Origin: Citrobacter amalonaticus
GTDB taxonomy: Bacteria; Pseudomonadota; Gammaproteobacteria; Enterobacterales; Enterobacteriaceae
DNA: 64,000 nt
Direction of reading: 5' to 3'
NCBI RefSeq assembly: GCF_001559075.2
Contig: NZ_CP014015.2
Coordinates: forward strand, 3,162,001-3,226,000
Shown: one piece after another, positions 17,484 to 26,267 of the stretch
How the letters are laid out: each line of letters begins with the position of its first letter
Position numbering within the stretch: the stretch's first letter is position 1
Position numbers and translations under genes: made by a program
The notes under the pieces: generated by a model
Told to the model about the DNA's origin: nothing
What the model saw: only the letters and a program-made list of their open reading frames with translations
Databases searched by the model: none

Positions 17484-18035
17484 ATGACCGCAACTGCACA
17501 GCAGCTTGAGTTTCTCAAAAATAGCATTAAAAGCATTCAGGACTACCCGAAACCGGGCATTCTTTTCCGTGATGTCACCAGCTTACTGGAAGATCCGAAA
17601 GCTTACGCGCTCAGCATCGAATTGCTGGTTGAGCGTTACAAAAATGCAGGCATCACCAAAGTTGTCGGTACCGAAGCACGCGGCTTTTTGTTTGGCGCGC
17701 CGGTAGCGTTGGGTCTGGGCGTTGGCTTTGTGCCGGTGCGTAAACCGCGCAAGCTGCCGCGTGAAACGATCGCTGAAAGCTACGAACTGGAATACGGCAC
17801 CGATCAACTGGAAATCCACGTTGATGCGATCCACGCCGGTGATAAAGTGCTGGTGGTTGACGATCTGCTGGCAACCGGCGGGACGATTGAAGCGACCGTG
17901 AAACTGATCCGTCGTCTGGGCGGCGAAGTGACCGATGCCGCGTTCATCATCAACCTGTTTGACCTCGGCGGCGAACAGCGCCTGGCGCAGCAGGGCATCA
18001 ACTGTTATAGCCTGGTTCCTTTCCCGGGACACTGA
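17484..18035 (+). CDS. apt: Adenine phosphoribosyltransferase
   Basis: A 183-residue cytoplasmic enzyme converting adenine and PRPP to AMP (purine salvage). The PRPP-binding loop VLVVDDLLATGGT is intact, and GTEARGFLFGAPVALGLG forms the base/phosphate region. The length equals E. coli Apt. It is followed by a 208-bp gap before dnaX. Confidence 0.97.
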   Translation: MTATAQQLEFLKNSIKSIQDYPKPGILFRDVTSLLEDPKAYALSIELLVERYKNAGITKVVGTEARGFLFGAPVALGLGVGFVPVRKPRKLPRETIAESYELEYGTDQLEIHVDAIHAGDKVLVVDDLLATGGTIEATVKLIRRLGGEVTDAAFIINLFDLGGEQRLAQQGINCYSLVPFPGH

Positions 18036-18069
18036 TTCAGGCTATCTTATTTGCCATTTTGGCCCCGGT

Positions 18070-18165
18070 CAGTGCTCGAAATCCTCACGTACTGTCAGTA
18101 CGCTCCGGTTTTTGCGCGCTGTCCGTCACCAAACTGGCTGCAACGATGTCGCCTGAATATCACCT
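18070..18165. repeat. GC-rich repeat-like segment between apt and dnaX
   Basis: The stretch around CCTCACGTACTGTCAGTACG (hairpin CGTACTGTCAGTACG at about 18089-18103) and CTCCGGTTTTTGCGCGCTGT resembles a dispersed E. coli intergenic repeat, possibly the BoxC class. This is from memory of the pattern and is not certain. Confidence 0.4.
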
Positions 18166-18243
18166 CTCAACCTCGCTGAATGTGCGAGGTTGTGTTAGCA
18201 TTCCCCCCTATGAATCCACCTTCCAGCGTTTCAGAGCCAGCCA

Positions 18244-20172
18244 ATGAGTTATCAGGTTTTAGCCCGAAAATGGCGCCCACAAACCTTTGCTGACGTCGTC
18301 GGCCAGGAACATGTGCTGACCGCACTGGCGAACGGCTTGTCGTTAGGGCGTATTCACCATGCATATCTATTTTCCGGTACCCGGGGTGTCGGTAAAACCT
18401 CCATTGCCCGTCTGCTGGCAAAGGGACTGAATTGCGAAACCGGCATTACCGCCGCGCCGTGCGGCGTGTGTGATAACTGCCGCGAAATTGAGCAGGGGCG
18501 ATTTGTCGATCTGATTGAGATCGATGCCGCCTCGCGCACCAAAGTCGAAGACACCCGGGACCTGCTGGATAACGTCCAGTACGCACCGGCGCGCGGTCGA
18601 TTCAAAGTTTATCTGATCGACGAAGTGCATATGCTGTCTCGCCACAGTTTTAACGCGCTGCTCAAAACGCTTGAGGAGCCGCCGTCGCACGTCAAATTCC
18701 TGCTGGCGACAACCGATCCGCAGAAGCTGCCGGTGACCATTCTGTCCCGCTGCCTGCAGTTCCATCTTAAAGCGCTGGATGTCGACCAGATTCGCCATCA
18801 GCTTGAACATATTCTTAACGAAGAGCAGATCGCCCACGAGCCGCGTGCGCTGCAACTGCTTTCCCGTGCGGCCGACGGCAGTCTGCGTGACGCATTGAGT
18901 CTGACCGATCAGGCGATAGCCAGCGGTGACGGCCAGGTATCCACCCAGGCGGTGAGCGCGATGCTCGGCACGCTGGATGACGATCAGGCGCTGTCGCTGG
19001 TGGAGGCGGTAATCGCCGCCGACGGCGAACGGGTGATGACGCTGGTCAACGAGGCTGCGGCGCGGGGAATCGAGTGGGAAGCGCTGCTGGTCGAAATGCT
19101 GGGTCTGCTGCACCGTATTGCGCTGGTCCAGTTGTCTCCTGCCGCGCTTGGCAGCGACATGGCGACGATCGAAGTGCGCATGCGTGAACTGGCGCGTACT
19201 GTGCCGCCGGCGGACGTTCAGCTCTATTACCAGACGTTATTGATTGGCCGTAAAGAACTGCCGTACGCGCCAGACAGACGCATGGGCGTTGAAATGACCT
19301 TACTGCGGGCGCTGGCGTTTCATCCGCGTATGCCGTTACCAGAACCCGAGGTTCCGCGACAATCGTTTGCCCCTGTCGCGCCAACGGCGGTAATGTCGCC
19401 GACCCAGGTGTCGCAGCAGTCTGCGCCTGCGCAACCATCTCCGACAGCGCCGCTGCCGGAATCCACCAGTCAGGTGCTGGCGGCGCGCAATCAACTGCAA
19501 CGTGCGCAGGGAGCAACCAAAGCAAAAAAGAGTGAACCGGCAGCCGCACCCCGCGCGCGGCCGGTGAATAACGCTGCGCTGGAAAGACTGGCTTCGGTAT
19601 CAGAACGCGTGCAGGCTCGACCTGCGCCGTCTGCGCTCGAACAGGCTCCGGCGAAGAAAGAAGCCTATCGCTGGAAGGCGACCACGCCGGTTGCTGAAGT
19701 GAAAGAGGTGGTGGCGACGCCGAAGGCGCTGAAGAAAGCGCTGGAGCATGAGAAAACGCCGGAACTGGCTGCTAAGCTGGCCGCAGAAGCGATTGAACGC
19801 GATCCGTGGGCGGCGCAGGTCAGTCAGCTCTCGCTGCCCAAACTGGTTGAGCAGGTCGCGCTCAATGCCTGGAAAGAAGAGAACGGCAATGCGGTCTGTC
19901 TGCATTTGCGTTCCAGCCAGCGTCACCTGAATTCCAGCGGTGCACAGCAAAAGCTGGCGGAAGCACTGAGTCAGCTTGCGGGATCAACGGTTGAACTGAC
20001 CATCGTAGAAGATGATAATCCGGCGGTGCGAACGCCGCTGGAATGGCGTCAGGCGATTTATGAAGAGAAACTTGCGCAGGCGCGCGAGTCGATAGTTGCG
20101 GATAACAACATCCAGACTCTGCGTCGATTCTTCGATGCGGATCTGGATGAAGAGAGTATCCGCCCCATTTGA
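18244..20172 (+). CDS. dnaX: DNA polymerase III tau subunit (and gamma by frameshift)
   Basis: A 642-residue clamp-loader subunit. Walker A is GTRGVGKTS (about residue 45). The zinc site has four cysteines (CETGITAAPCGVCDNC), the DE-box is LIDEVHM, and sensor 1 is LATTDPQKLP. The C-terminal domains IV-V, which bind DnaB helicase and the alpha subunit, are present only in tau. A programmed -1 frameshift at 19524-19530 yields gamma of 430 residues. ybaB and recR follow closely, as in E. coli. Confidence 0.97.
   Translation: MSYQVLARKWRPQTFADVVGQEHVLTALANGLSLGRIHHAYLFSGTRGVGKTSIARLLAKGLNCETGITAAPCGVCDNCREIEQGRFVDLIEIDAASRTKVEDTRDLLDNVQYAPARGRFKVYLIDEVHMLSRHSFNALLKTLEEPPSHVKFLLATTDPQKLPVTILSRCLQFHLKALDVDQIRHQLEHILNEEQIAHEPRALQLLSRAADGSLRDALSLTDQAIASGDGQVSTQAVSAMLGTLDDDQALSLVEAVIAADGERVMTLVNEAAARGIEWEALLVEMLGLLHRIALVQLSPAALGSDMATIEVRMRELARTVPPADVQLYYQTLLIGRKELPYAPDRRMGVEMTLLRALAFHPRMPLPEPEVPRQSFAPVAPTAVMSPTQVSQQSAPAQPSPTAPLPESTSQVLAARNQLQRAQGATKAKKSEPAAAPRARPVNNAALERLASVSERVQARPAPSALEQAPAKKEAYRWKATTPVAEVKEVVATPKALKKALEHEKTPELAAKLAAEAIERDPWAAQVSQLSLPKLVEQVALNAWKEENGNAVCLHLRSSQRHLNSSGAQQKLAEALSQLAGSTVELTIVEDDNPAVRTPLEWRQAIYEEKLAQARESIVADNNIQTLRRFFDADLDEESIRPI
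19508..19563 (+). promoter_or_regulatory. dnaX programmed -1 frameshift signal
   Basis: The slippery heptamer A AAA AAG lies at 19524-19530, in frame as GCA AAA AAG. An AGGGAG Shine-Dalgarno-like stimulator lies upstream at about 19508-19513. A GC-rich stem (ACCGGCAGCCGC paired with GCGCGCGGCCGGT, about 19535-19563) follows. After slippage the new frame reads GAG then TGA (19533-19535), giving Lys-Lys-Glu-stop. All three elements match the E. coli signal. Confidence 0.95.
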
Positions 20173-20225
20173 TCGTAAGCGACGCTTATGATTGTCATCC
20201 CTTAACGTGATTGAGAGAGAAGCCT

Positions 20226-20555
20226 ATGTTTGGTAAAGGCGGTCTGGGTAACCTGATGAAGCAGGCCCAGCAGATGCAGGAAAAAATGCAGCAGATGCAG
20301 GAAGAAATCGCCAAGCTGGAAGTGACCGGTGAATCCGGCGCGGGTCTGGTGAAAGTGACCATCAACGGCGCGCATAACTGCCGTCGCGTGGAGATCGACC
20401 CAAGCCTGCTCGAAGATGACAAAGAGATGCTGGAAGATCTGGTTGCTGCTGCATTTAACGATGCTGCCCGTCGTATTGAAGAGACCCAGAAAGAGAAAAT
20501 GGCCTCTGTTTCCTCCGGTATGCAACTGCCGCCAGGCTTTAAGATGCCGTTCTGA
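20226..20555 (+). CDS. ybaB: Nucleoid-associated protein YbaB
   Basis: 109 residues from ATG 20226 (MFGKGGLGNLMKQAQQMQEKM), the same as E. coli YbaB/EbfC. It is a small dimeric DNA-binding protein with an N-terminal helix rich in Gln and Met. It sits between dnaX and recR, and its TGA overlaps the recR ATG (TGATG), so translation is coupled. Confidence 0.96.
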   Translation: MFGKGGLGNLMKQAQQMQEKMQQMQEEIAKLEVTGESGAGLVKVTINGAHNCRRVEIDPSLLEDDKEMLEDLVAAAFNDAARRIEETQKEKMASVSSGMQLPPGFKMPF

Positions 20556-21160
20556 TGCAAACCAGCCCGCTGTTAACTCAGCTTATGGAAGCACTGCGCT
20601 GTCTGCCGGGCGTTGGCCCGAAGTCGGCGCAGCGCATGGCATTTACGCTGCTTCAGCGTGACCGCAGCGGCGGGATGCGTCTGGCGCAAGCGCTCACCCG
20701 GGCGATGTCGGAAATCGGTCACTGCGCCGATTGCCGCACCTTCACCGAGCAGGAAGTCTGCAATATCTGTTCGAACCCGCGTCGCCAGGAAAACGGCCAG
20801 ATTTGCGTGGTCGAGAGCCCGGCGGATATCTACGCTATCGAGCAGACCGGGCAGTTTTCCGGGCGCTACTTCGTGCTGATGGGGCATTTGTCGCCGCTCG
20901 ACGGCATCGGGCCGGATGACATCGGTCTCGACAGACTTGAGCAGCGCCTGTCCTCTGAGCAACTCAGTGAAGTGATCCTCGCGACCAACCCGACGGTCGA
21001 AGGGGAAGCCACGGCGAACTACATTGCTGAACTCTGCGCGCAATATGGCGTTGATGCCAGCCGTATCGCCCATGGCGTGCCGGTCGGTGGTGAGCTGGAG
21101 ATGGTGGACGGCACCACGCTGTCGCATTCTCTGGCAGGACGCCACAAGATTAAATTCTGA
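20555..21160 (+). CDS. recR: Recombination mediator RecR
   Basis: A 201-residue protein of the RecFOR pathway, which loads RecA on gapped DNA. It has an N-terminal helix-hairpin-helix (LPGVGPKSAQRMA), the four-cysteine zinc finger CADCRTFTEQEVCNIC and a Toprim domain (CVVESPADIYAIE). Its start codon overlaps the ybaB stop. Confidence 0.97.
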   Translation: MQTSPLLTQLMEALRCLPGVGPKSAQRMAFTLLQRDRSGGMRLAQALTRAMSEIGHCADCRTFTEQEVCNICSNPRRQENGQICVVESPADIYAIEQTGQFSGRYFVLMGHLSPLDGIGPDDIGLDRLEQRLSSEQLSEVILATNPTVEGEATANYIAELCAQYGVDASRIAHGVPVGGELEMVDGTTLSHSLAGRHKIKF

Positions 21161-21189
21161 CCAAACGGAGGCTGCGCTCGTGGCCTCCG

Positions 21190-21218
21190 CTTGAAAACCT
21201 TCCCGCTTGTCCCCATTT
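21190..21218 (+). promoter_or_regulatory. Sigma-32 heat-shock promoter of htpG
   Basis: CTTGAAA (21190-21196) and CCCCATTT (21211-21218) are separated by 14 bp, an almost ideal RpoH promoter about 50 bp upstream of the htpG ATG. This fits the known heat-shock induction of htpG. Confidence 0.9.
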
Positions 21219-21270
21219 CACCCTCAACGTGTTTTTACCATTGAAAATGGCATTGTTGAGGTAGATCTAC

Positions 21271-23145
21271 ATGAAAGGACAAGAAACTCGTGGTTTTCAG
21301 TCAGAAGTAAAACAGCTTCTGCACCTGATGATCCATTCTCTGTATTCCAATAAAGAAATCTTCCTGCGTGAGCTTATCTCTAACGCCTCCGATGCGGCAG
21401 ACAAGCTGCGTTTTCGCGCGCTGTCGAACCCGGACCTCTATGAAGGCGACGGTGAACTGCGCGTACGCGTCTCCTTCGATAAAGATAAGCGTACGTTGAC
21501 CATCGCCGATAACGGCGTGGGGATGAACCGTGATGACGTGATCGATCATCTGGGGACCATCGCGAAGTCCGGGACCAAATCCTTCCTTGAATCCATGGGC
21601 TCCGATCAGGCGAAAGACAGTCAACTGATTGGTCAGTTTGGCGTAGGCTTCTATTCGGCGTTTATCGTCGCGGATAAAGTGACGGTCCGCACTCGCGCCG
21701 CAGGCGACAAGCCGGAGAACGGCGTGTTCTGGGAGTCGGCGGGCGAAGGTGAATACACCGTTGCCGATATCACCAAAGACGATCGCGGAACGGAAATCAC
21801 CCTGCATCTGCGTGAAGGCGAAGACGAGTTCCTTGATGACTGGCGCGTACGTTCCATCATCAGCAAATATTCCGACCATATCGCGCTGCCGGTTGAGATT
21901 GAAAAACAGGAAGAAAAAGACGGCGAAACCGTCGTTTCCTGGGAGAAAATCAACAAGGCGCAGGCGCTGTGGACCCGTAACAAGTCAGAAATCAAAGACG
22001 ACGAGTACAACGAGTTTTACAAACATATCGCGCACGATTTTACCGATCCGCTGACCTGGAGCCACAACCGCGTAGAAGGGAAGCAGGAGTACACCAGCCT
22101 GCTGTACATCCCGTCGCAGGCGCCGTGGGACATGTGGAACCGCGATCACAAACACGGCCTGAAGCTGTACGTCCAGCGCGTCTTTATCATGGATGACGCC
22201 GAGCAGTTCATGCCGAACTATCTGCGCTTCGTGCGAGGGCTTATCGACTCTAACGATCTGCCGCTGAACGTCTCGCGTGAGATCCTGCAAGACAGTAGCG
22301 TTACCCGCAACCTGCGTAGCGCACTGACCAAGCGCGTATTGCAGATGCTGGAAAAACTGGCGAAAGATGACGCGGAAAAATACCAGACGTTCTGGCAGCA
22401 GTTTGGTCTGGTGATGAAAGAAGGGCCGGCGGAAGATCACGCTAACCAGGAAACCATCGCCAAACTGATGCGTTTCGCGTCGACGCATACCGACTCTTCT
22501 GCGCAGACCGTCTCTCTGGAAGACTACGTCTCCCGCATGAAAGAAGGGCAGGAGAAGATTTACTACATCACTGCAGACAGCTACGCGGCAGCGAAGAGCA
22601 GCCCGCATCTGGAACTGTTGCGTAAGAAAGGCATCGAAGTGCTGCTGCTCTCCGATCGCATTGACGAGTGGATGATGAACTACCTGACCGAGTTCGACGG
22701 TAAGGCGTTCCAGTCCGTCGCCAAAGCGGACGAGTCTATCGACAAGCTGGCTGATGAGGTTGATGAAAGCGCGAAAGAAGCGGAAAAAGCGCTGACACCG
22801 TTTGTTGAGCGCGTGAAAAACCTGCTGGGCGACCGGGTGAAAGACGTACGTCTGACGCACCGTCTGACCGATACGCCGGCGATTGTCACCACCGACGCGG
22901 ACGAAATGAGCACCCAGATGGCGAAACTGTTTGCCGCTGCGGGCCAGAACGTGCCGGAAGTGAAATATATCTTTGAACTCAACCCGGACCACGTGCTGGT
23001 GAAACGCACGGCGGATACCCAGGATGAAGCGCAATTCAACGAGTGGGTTGAACTGCTGCTGGATCAGGCGTTGTTTGCCGAGCGCGGCACGCTCGAAGAT
23101 CCAAACCAGTTCATTCGTCGTATGAACCAACTGCTGGTTTCCTGA
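21271..23145 (+). CDS. htpG: Heat shock protein 90 homologue HtpG
   Basis: A 624-residue dimeric ATP-dependent chaperone of the cytosol. The N-terminal GHKL ATPase motifs are intact (ISNASDAADKLRF, DNGVGM, GQFGVGFYSAF). The middle domain holds the catalytic arginine region, and the C-terminal dimerisation domain ends NQLLVS. The length equals E. coli HtpG. GAGG lies ahead of the ATG, and the RpoH promoter is immediately upstream. Confidence 0.98.
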   Translation: MKGQETRGFQSEVKQLLHLMIHSLYSNKEIFLRELISNASDAADKLRFRALSNPDLYEGDGELRVRVSFDKDKRTLTIADNGVGMNRDDVIDHLGTIAKSGTKSFLESMGSDQAKDSQLIGQFGVGFYSAFIVADKVTVRTRAAGDKPENGVFWESAGEGEYTVADITKDDRGTEITLHLREGEDEFLDDWRVRSIISKYSDHIALPVEIEKQEEKDGETVVSWEKINKAQALWTRNKSEIKDDEYNEFYKHIAHDFTDPLTWSHNRVEGKQEYTSLLYIPSQAPWDMWNRDHKHGLKLYVQRVFIMDDAEQFMPNYLRFVRGLIDSNDLPLNVSREILQDSSVTRNLRSALTKRVLQMLEKLAKDDAEKYQTFWQQFGLVMKEGPAEDHANQETIAKLMRFASTHTDSSAQTVSLEDYVSRMKEGQEKIYYITADSYAAAKSSPHLELLRKKGIEVLLLSDRIDEWMMNYLTEFDGKAFQSVAKADESIDKLADEVDESAKEAEKALTPFVERVKNLLGDRVKDVRLTHRLTDTPAIVTTDADEMSTQMAKLFAAAGQNVPEVKYIFELNPDHVLVKRTADTQDEAQFNEWVELLLDQALFAERGTLEDPNQFIRRMNQLLVS

Positions 23146-23161
23146 TAACCGCCATGTGAAT

Positions 23162-23198
23162 GCCGGATGGCGACGCGTTAGCGTCTTATCCGGCCTAC
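23162..23198. repeat. REP unit after htpG
   Basis: A single REP palindrome, GCCGGATGGCG ... TTATCCGGCCTAC, just past the htpG stop. Confidence 0.85.
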
Positions 23199-23215
23199 AT
23201 TGATATATTCTGTCC

Positions 23216-23253
23216 AGGCTGGATGGGCGTTATCGCCATCTGGCCTTTCTTTT
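23216..23253 (+). terminator. Probable htpG terminator
   Basis: A stem of AGGCTGGATGG with CCATCTGGCCT is followed by TTCTTTT, on the plus strand after htpG. Confidence 0.7.
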
Positions 23254-23387
23254 AATCGCCTCTCTTTTCTAAATTTTCCCTCATTAACCGTTTCAGCGCA
23301 GGGCGCCTTCCTTGAGACAAATGCGTGATGGTGGTATCGTTTAGCGCTTTTTTAAAAATATCGACAACCTTTAAGGGGATTTTCGTA

Positions 23388-24032
23388 ATGCGTATCATTC
23401 TGCTTGGCGCTCCGGGCGCGGGTAAAGGAACTCAGGCTCAGTTCATCATGGAGAAGTATGGTATTCCGCAAATCTCCACCGGTGATATGCTGCGTGCCGC
23501 CGTGAAATCTGGCTCCGAGCTGGGCAAACAAGCGAAAGACATCATGGACGCCGGCAAGCTGGTGACGGATGAGCTGGTGATCGCGCTGGTAAAAGAGCGT
23601 ATCGCGCAGGAAGATTGCCGTAACGGTTTTCTGTTAGATGGTTTCCCGCGCACGATTCCGCAGGCAGACGCCATGAAAGAAGCCGGTATCGTGGTGGATT
23701 ATGTTCTCGAATTCGACGTACCGGATGAGCTGATCGTTGACCGTATCGTCGGTCGTCGCGTGCACGCTGCCTCTGGCCGCGTTTACCACATCAAATTCAA
23801 CCCGCCTAAGGTTGAAGGTAAAGACGACGTGACCGGTGAAGAGCTGACCACCCGTAAAGACGACCAGGAAGAGACCGTGCGTAAGCGTCTGGTGGAATAC
23901 CATCAGATGACGGCGCCGCTGATTGGCTACTACCAGAAAGAAGCGGCAGCAGGTAACACCCAATACGCGAAAGTTGACGGGACTCAGGCCGTTGCTGACG
24001 TGCGTGCTGCGCTGGAAAAAATCCTCGGCTAA
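23388..24032 (+). CDS. adk: Adenylate kinase
   Basis: 214 residues from ATG 23388 (MRIILLGAPGAGKGTQAQF). It catalyses ATP + AMP = 2 ADP. The P-loop GAPGAGKGT, the AMP site (STGDMLRAAVKSG), GFPRTIPQAD and the mobile LID are present. As in other enteric enzymes, the LID lacks a four-cysteine zinc site. The upstream in-frame extension is not conserved. Confidence 0.98.
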   Translation: MRIILLGAPGAGKGTQAQFIMEKYGIPQISTGDMLRAAVKSGSELGKQAKDIMDAGKLVTDELVIALVKERIAQEDCRNGFLLDGFPRTIPQADAMKEAGIVVDYVLEFDVPDELIVDRIVGRRVHAASGRVYHIKFNPPKVEGKDDVTGEELTTRKDDQEETVRKRLVEYHQMTAPLIGYYQKEAAAGNTQYAKVDGTQAVADVRAALEKILG

Positions 24033-24075
24033 GTTTTTCGCGTCGTGAACCTTTTATCAGGCCTGCCATTATCCT

Positions 24076-24105
24076 GTAGGCCTGATAAGCGCAGCGGCAT
24101 CAGGC
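24076..24105. repeat. REP unit between adk and hemH
   Basis: GTAGGCCTGATAAGC ... GCATCAGGC, one REP unit. Confidence 0.85.
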
Positions 24106-24195
24106 AAATTCTCGTCATACCTCTCACAGCAATTAGTTCTTCTTATTCGCTTTTCCGCTACAATTATCAACAATTTGAATCGATAAGAGGCGGTA

Positions 24196-25158
24196 ATGCG
24201 TCAGACGAAAACCGGTATCCTGCTGGCAAATCTTGGGACTCCCGATGCCCCCACCCCGGCGGCAGTAACACGCTATCTCCGGCAATTCTTAAGCGATAAA
24301 CGCGTTGTCGATACGCCCCGTGTGTTGTGGTGGCCGCTACTACGCGGTGTAATTTTGCCGCTGCGCGCTCCGCGAGTGGCAAAGCTTTATCAGTCAGTCT
24401 GGATGGAAGGCGGCTCGCCGCTGATGGTCTACAGCCGTCAACAGCAGCAGGCGCTTGCTGCGCGCTTACCGGACACGCCCGTCGCGCTGGGTATGAGTTA
24501 CGGCTCGCCGTCGCTGGAAAGCGCGGTAGACGAGCTGCTGGCGAACCACGTTGATCACATTGTTGTGCTGCCGCTGTACCCGCAATATTCCTGCTCAACC
24601 GCCGCGGCGGTCTGGGATGAGCTGGCGCGCATTCTGGCGCGTAAACGTCGTATTCCCGGCATTTCGTTTATTCGCGATTACGCCGATGACAGCGCCTATA
24701 TTGATGCGCTGGCGAACAGCGCGCGAGACTCGTTTGCCGAACATGGCGAACCCGATTTGCTGCTGTTGTCGTATCACGGTATTCCCCAGCGTTTTGCGGA
24801 TGAAGGCGACGACTATCCGCAGCGTTGCCGCGATACCACCCGAGAGCTGGTTTCTGCGCTCGGCCTGCCGCCAGAAAAAGTCATGATGACCTTCCAGTCG
24901 CGTTTTGGTCGTGAACCGTGGCTGACGCCCTACACTGATGAAACGCTGAAGATGTTAGGCGAGAAGGGAACGGGCCATATTCAGGTAATGTGTCCGGGCT
25001 TCGCGGCGGATTGTCTGGAGACGCTGGAAGAAATTGCGGTGCAGAATAAAGAGATCTTCCTCGACGCGGGCGGCAAAAAGTATGAATATATTCCGGCGCT
25101 GAATGCCGCACCGGAACATATCGATATGATGCTGAAACTGACGGCCGCGTACCGCTAA
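24196..25158 (+). CDS. hemH: Ferrochelatase
   Basis: A 320-residue enzyme inserting Fe2+ into protoporphyrin IX, the last step of haem synthesis. Conserved elements are LLANLGTPDAP at the N-terminus, SYHGIPQRF (catalytic histidine about residue 194) and FQSRFGREPWLTPYTDE. The stop overlaps that of the convergent aes gene, leaving no room for a terminator between them. Confidence 0.97.
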   Translation: MRQTKTGILLANLGTPDAPTPAAVTRYLRQFLSDKRVVDTPRVLWWPLLRGVILPLRAPRVAKLYQSVWMEGGSPLMVYSRQQQQALAARLPDTPVALGMSYGSPSLESAVDELLANHVDHIVVLPLYPQYSCSTAAAVWDELARILARKRRIPGISFIRDYADDSAYIDALANSARDSFAEHGEPDLLLLSYHGIPQRFADEGDDYPQRCRDTTRELVSALGLPPEKVMMTFQSRFGREPWLTPYTDETLKMLGEKGTGHIQVMCPGFAADCLETLEEIAVQNKEIFLDAGGKKYEYIPALNAAPEHIDMMLKLTAAYR

Positions 25159-26126
25159 CGTGCCGCGTTAATCTGCTGAGTAAAGAAACGCGCACCATCG
25201 CGTAATGCATCATCGGCAGATTTCATCAGGCGTGAGTAGTGCAGAAAGGCGTGCAGGGTGCCGGGATACATTTTGTATTCGCAGGGCTGCTGGTGTGCCG
25301 CCAGCGTCTGGAAGAGCAGGCGACTGTCGTCGATCAGCGGGTCAAACTCCGCACCGGCGATAAAGCAGGGCGGCACCGCCTGTGTCAGGTCGTTGTTGAA
25401 CAGGCAATAGTATGGCGACTCGCGATCGTCGGCATTACGCAGATACATTTTTTCGTACATCGCTAAATCCTGGCGGCTGAGGCCATCCCAGTCGCCGCCC
25501 ATCAGTCGACGACTCACTGAATCCTGTAAACCGTACAGGCCGTACCACAACAGCACGCCCGCCACCGTTCCACAGGAGATGTGCTTATCGCGCAGCCACA
25601 GCGCGCTGCTGAGCGCCAGCATCGCGCCAGCGGAATCACCAGCAAAGCCAATGCGTGTCATATTCAACTGATAGTCGTCCGCCTGCTGATAAAAGAACTG
25701 ACAGGTGTCAACGGTTTCTTCAAGGGCTTGTGGAAAGCGCGCTTCAGGCGAGAGCGAATAGTCGACGCCAATCACCGTGCACTGGGTATAGCTTGCCAGC
25801 AGGCGCATGATACGGTCATGGGTATCCAGATTACCGAGAATACAACCGCCACCGTGCAGGTAAAACAGCGTAGCCTGACTGTCTGGCGTTGGGCTGTACA
25901 GGCGCGTTGTCACCTCTCCCCAGCGCGTGGGAATGGCATATTCCCGCGTTGGCATCTGCGGTGCATCCGCGTTCCAGAAGCGGCGTTCAAGAATGTAGTG
26001 TTGGCGCATAGCGACCACATCATCAGCGGGCGGCCAGGGCGGCAGATCGTCCTGCCGGACATTCAGTACCGCCTTCATTTCATCTGAAATGCGTGCCAGT
26101 ACGGGAAGTTTGTTTTCCAGTTTCAT
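25155..26126 (-). CDS. aes: Acetyl esterase Aes
   Basis: 323 residues from ATG 26126 (MKLENKLPVLARI), chosen because GGAG lies eight bases upstream and it matches E. coli Aes. The long upstream open frame overlaps gsk and is not coding. It is an HSL-family alpha/beta hydrolase with the oxyanion motif HGGGC and nucleophile GDSAG; Asp and His complete the triad (EFDPLIDD, GTLHAF). It hydrolyses short acyl esters and, in E. coli, binds and inhibits MalT. Its HGGG has C where E. coli has F. Confidence 0.95.
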   Translation of the reverse strand: MKLENKLPVLARISDEMKAVLNVRQDDLPPWPPADDVVAMRQHYILERRFWNADAPQMPTREYAIPTRWGEVTTRLYSPTPDSQATLFYLHGGGCILGNLDTHDRIMRLLASYTQCTVIGVDYSLSPEARFPQALEETVDTCQFFYQQADDYQLNMTRIGFAGDSAGAMLALSSALWLRDKHISCGTVAGVLLWYGLYGLQDSVSRRLMGGDWDGLSRQDLAMYEKMYLRNADDRESPYYCLFNNDLTQAVPPCFIAGAEFDPLIDDSRLLFQTLAAHQQPCEYKMYPGTLHAFLHYSRLMKSADDALRDGARFFTQQINAAR

Positions 26127-26267
26127 AAAACGCTCCATGTGAAATCGACCCATTGTAAAAACTTTCGTAATGGAAACTGCGATCCGCCCGTCCGATATTG
26201 AAACTCTGTTGTCGCAGGGGGAATGTGCTACCATGCACCGCTCAGTTAGCCACCCGTAAAAACAGCC

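Noticed and set aside
21985..23130. Long minus-strand frame opposite htpG
   Set aside because: Reverse-frame shadow of a highly biased gene; composition rich in His, Arg and Gln is typical of such artefacts.
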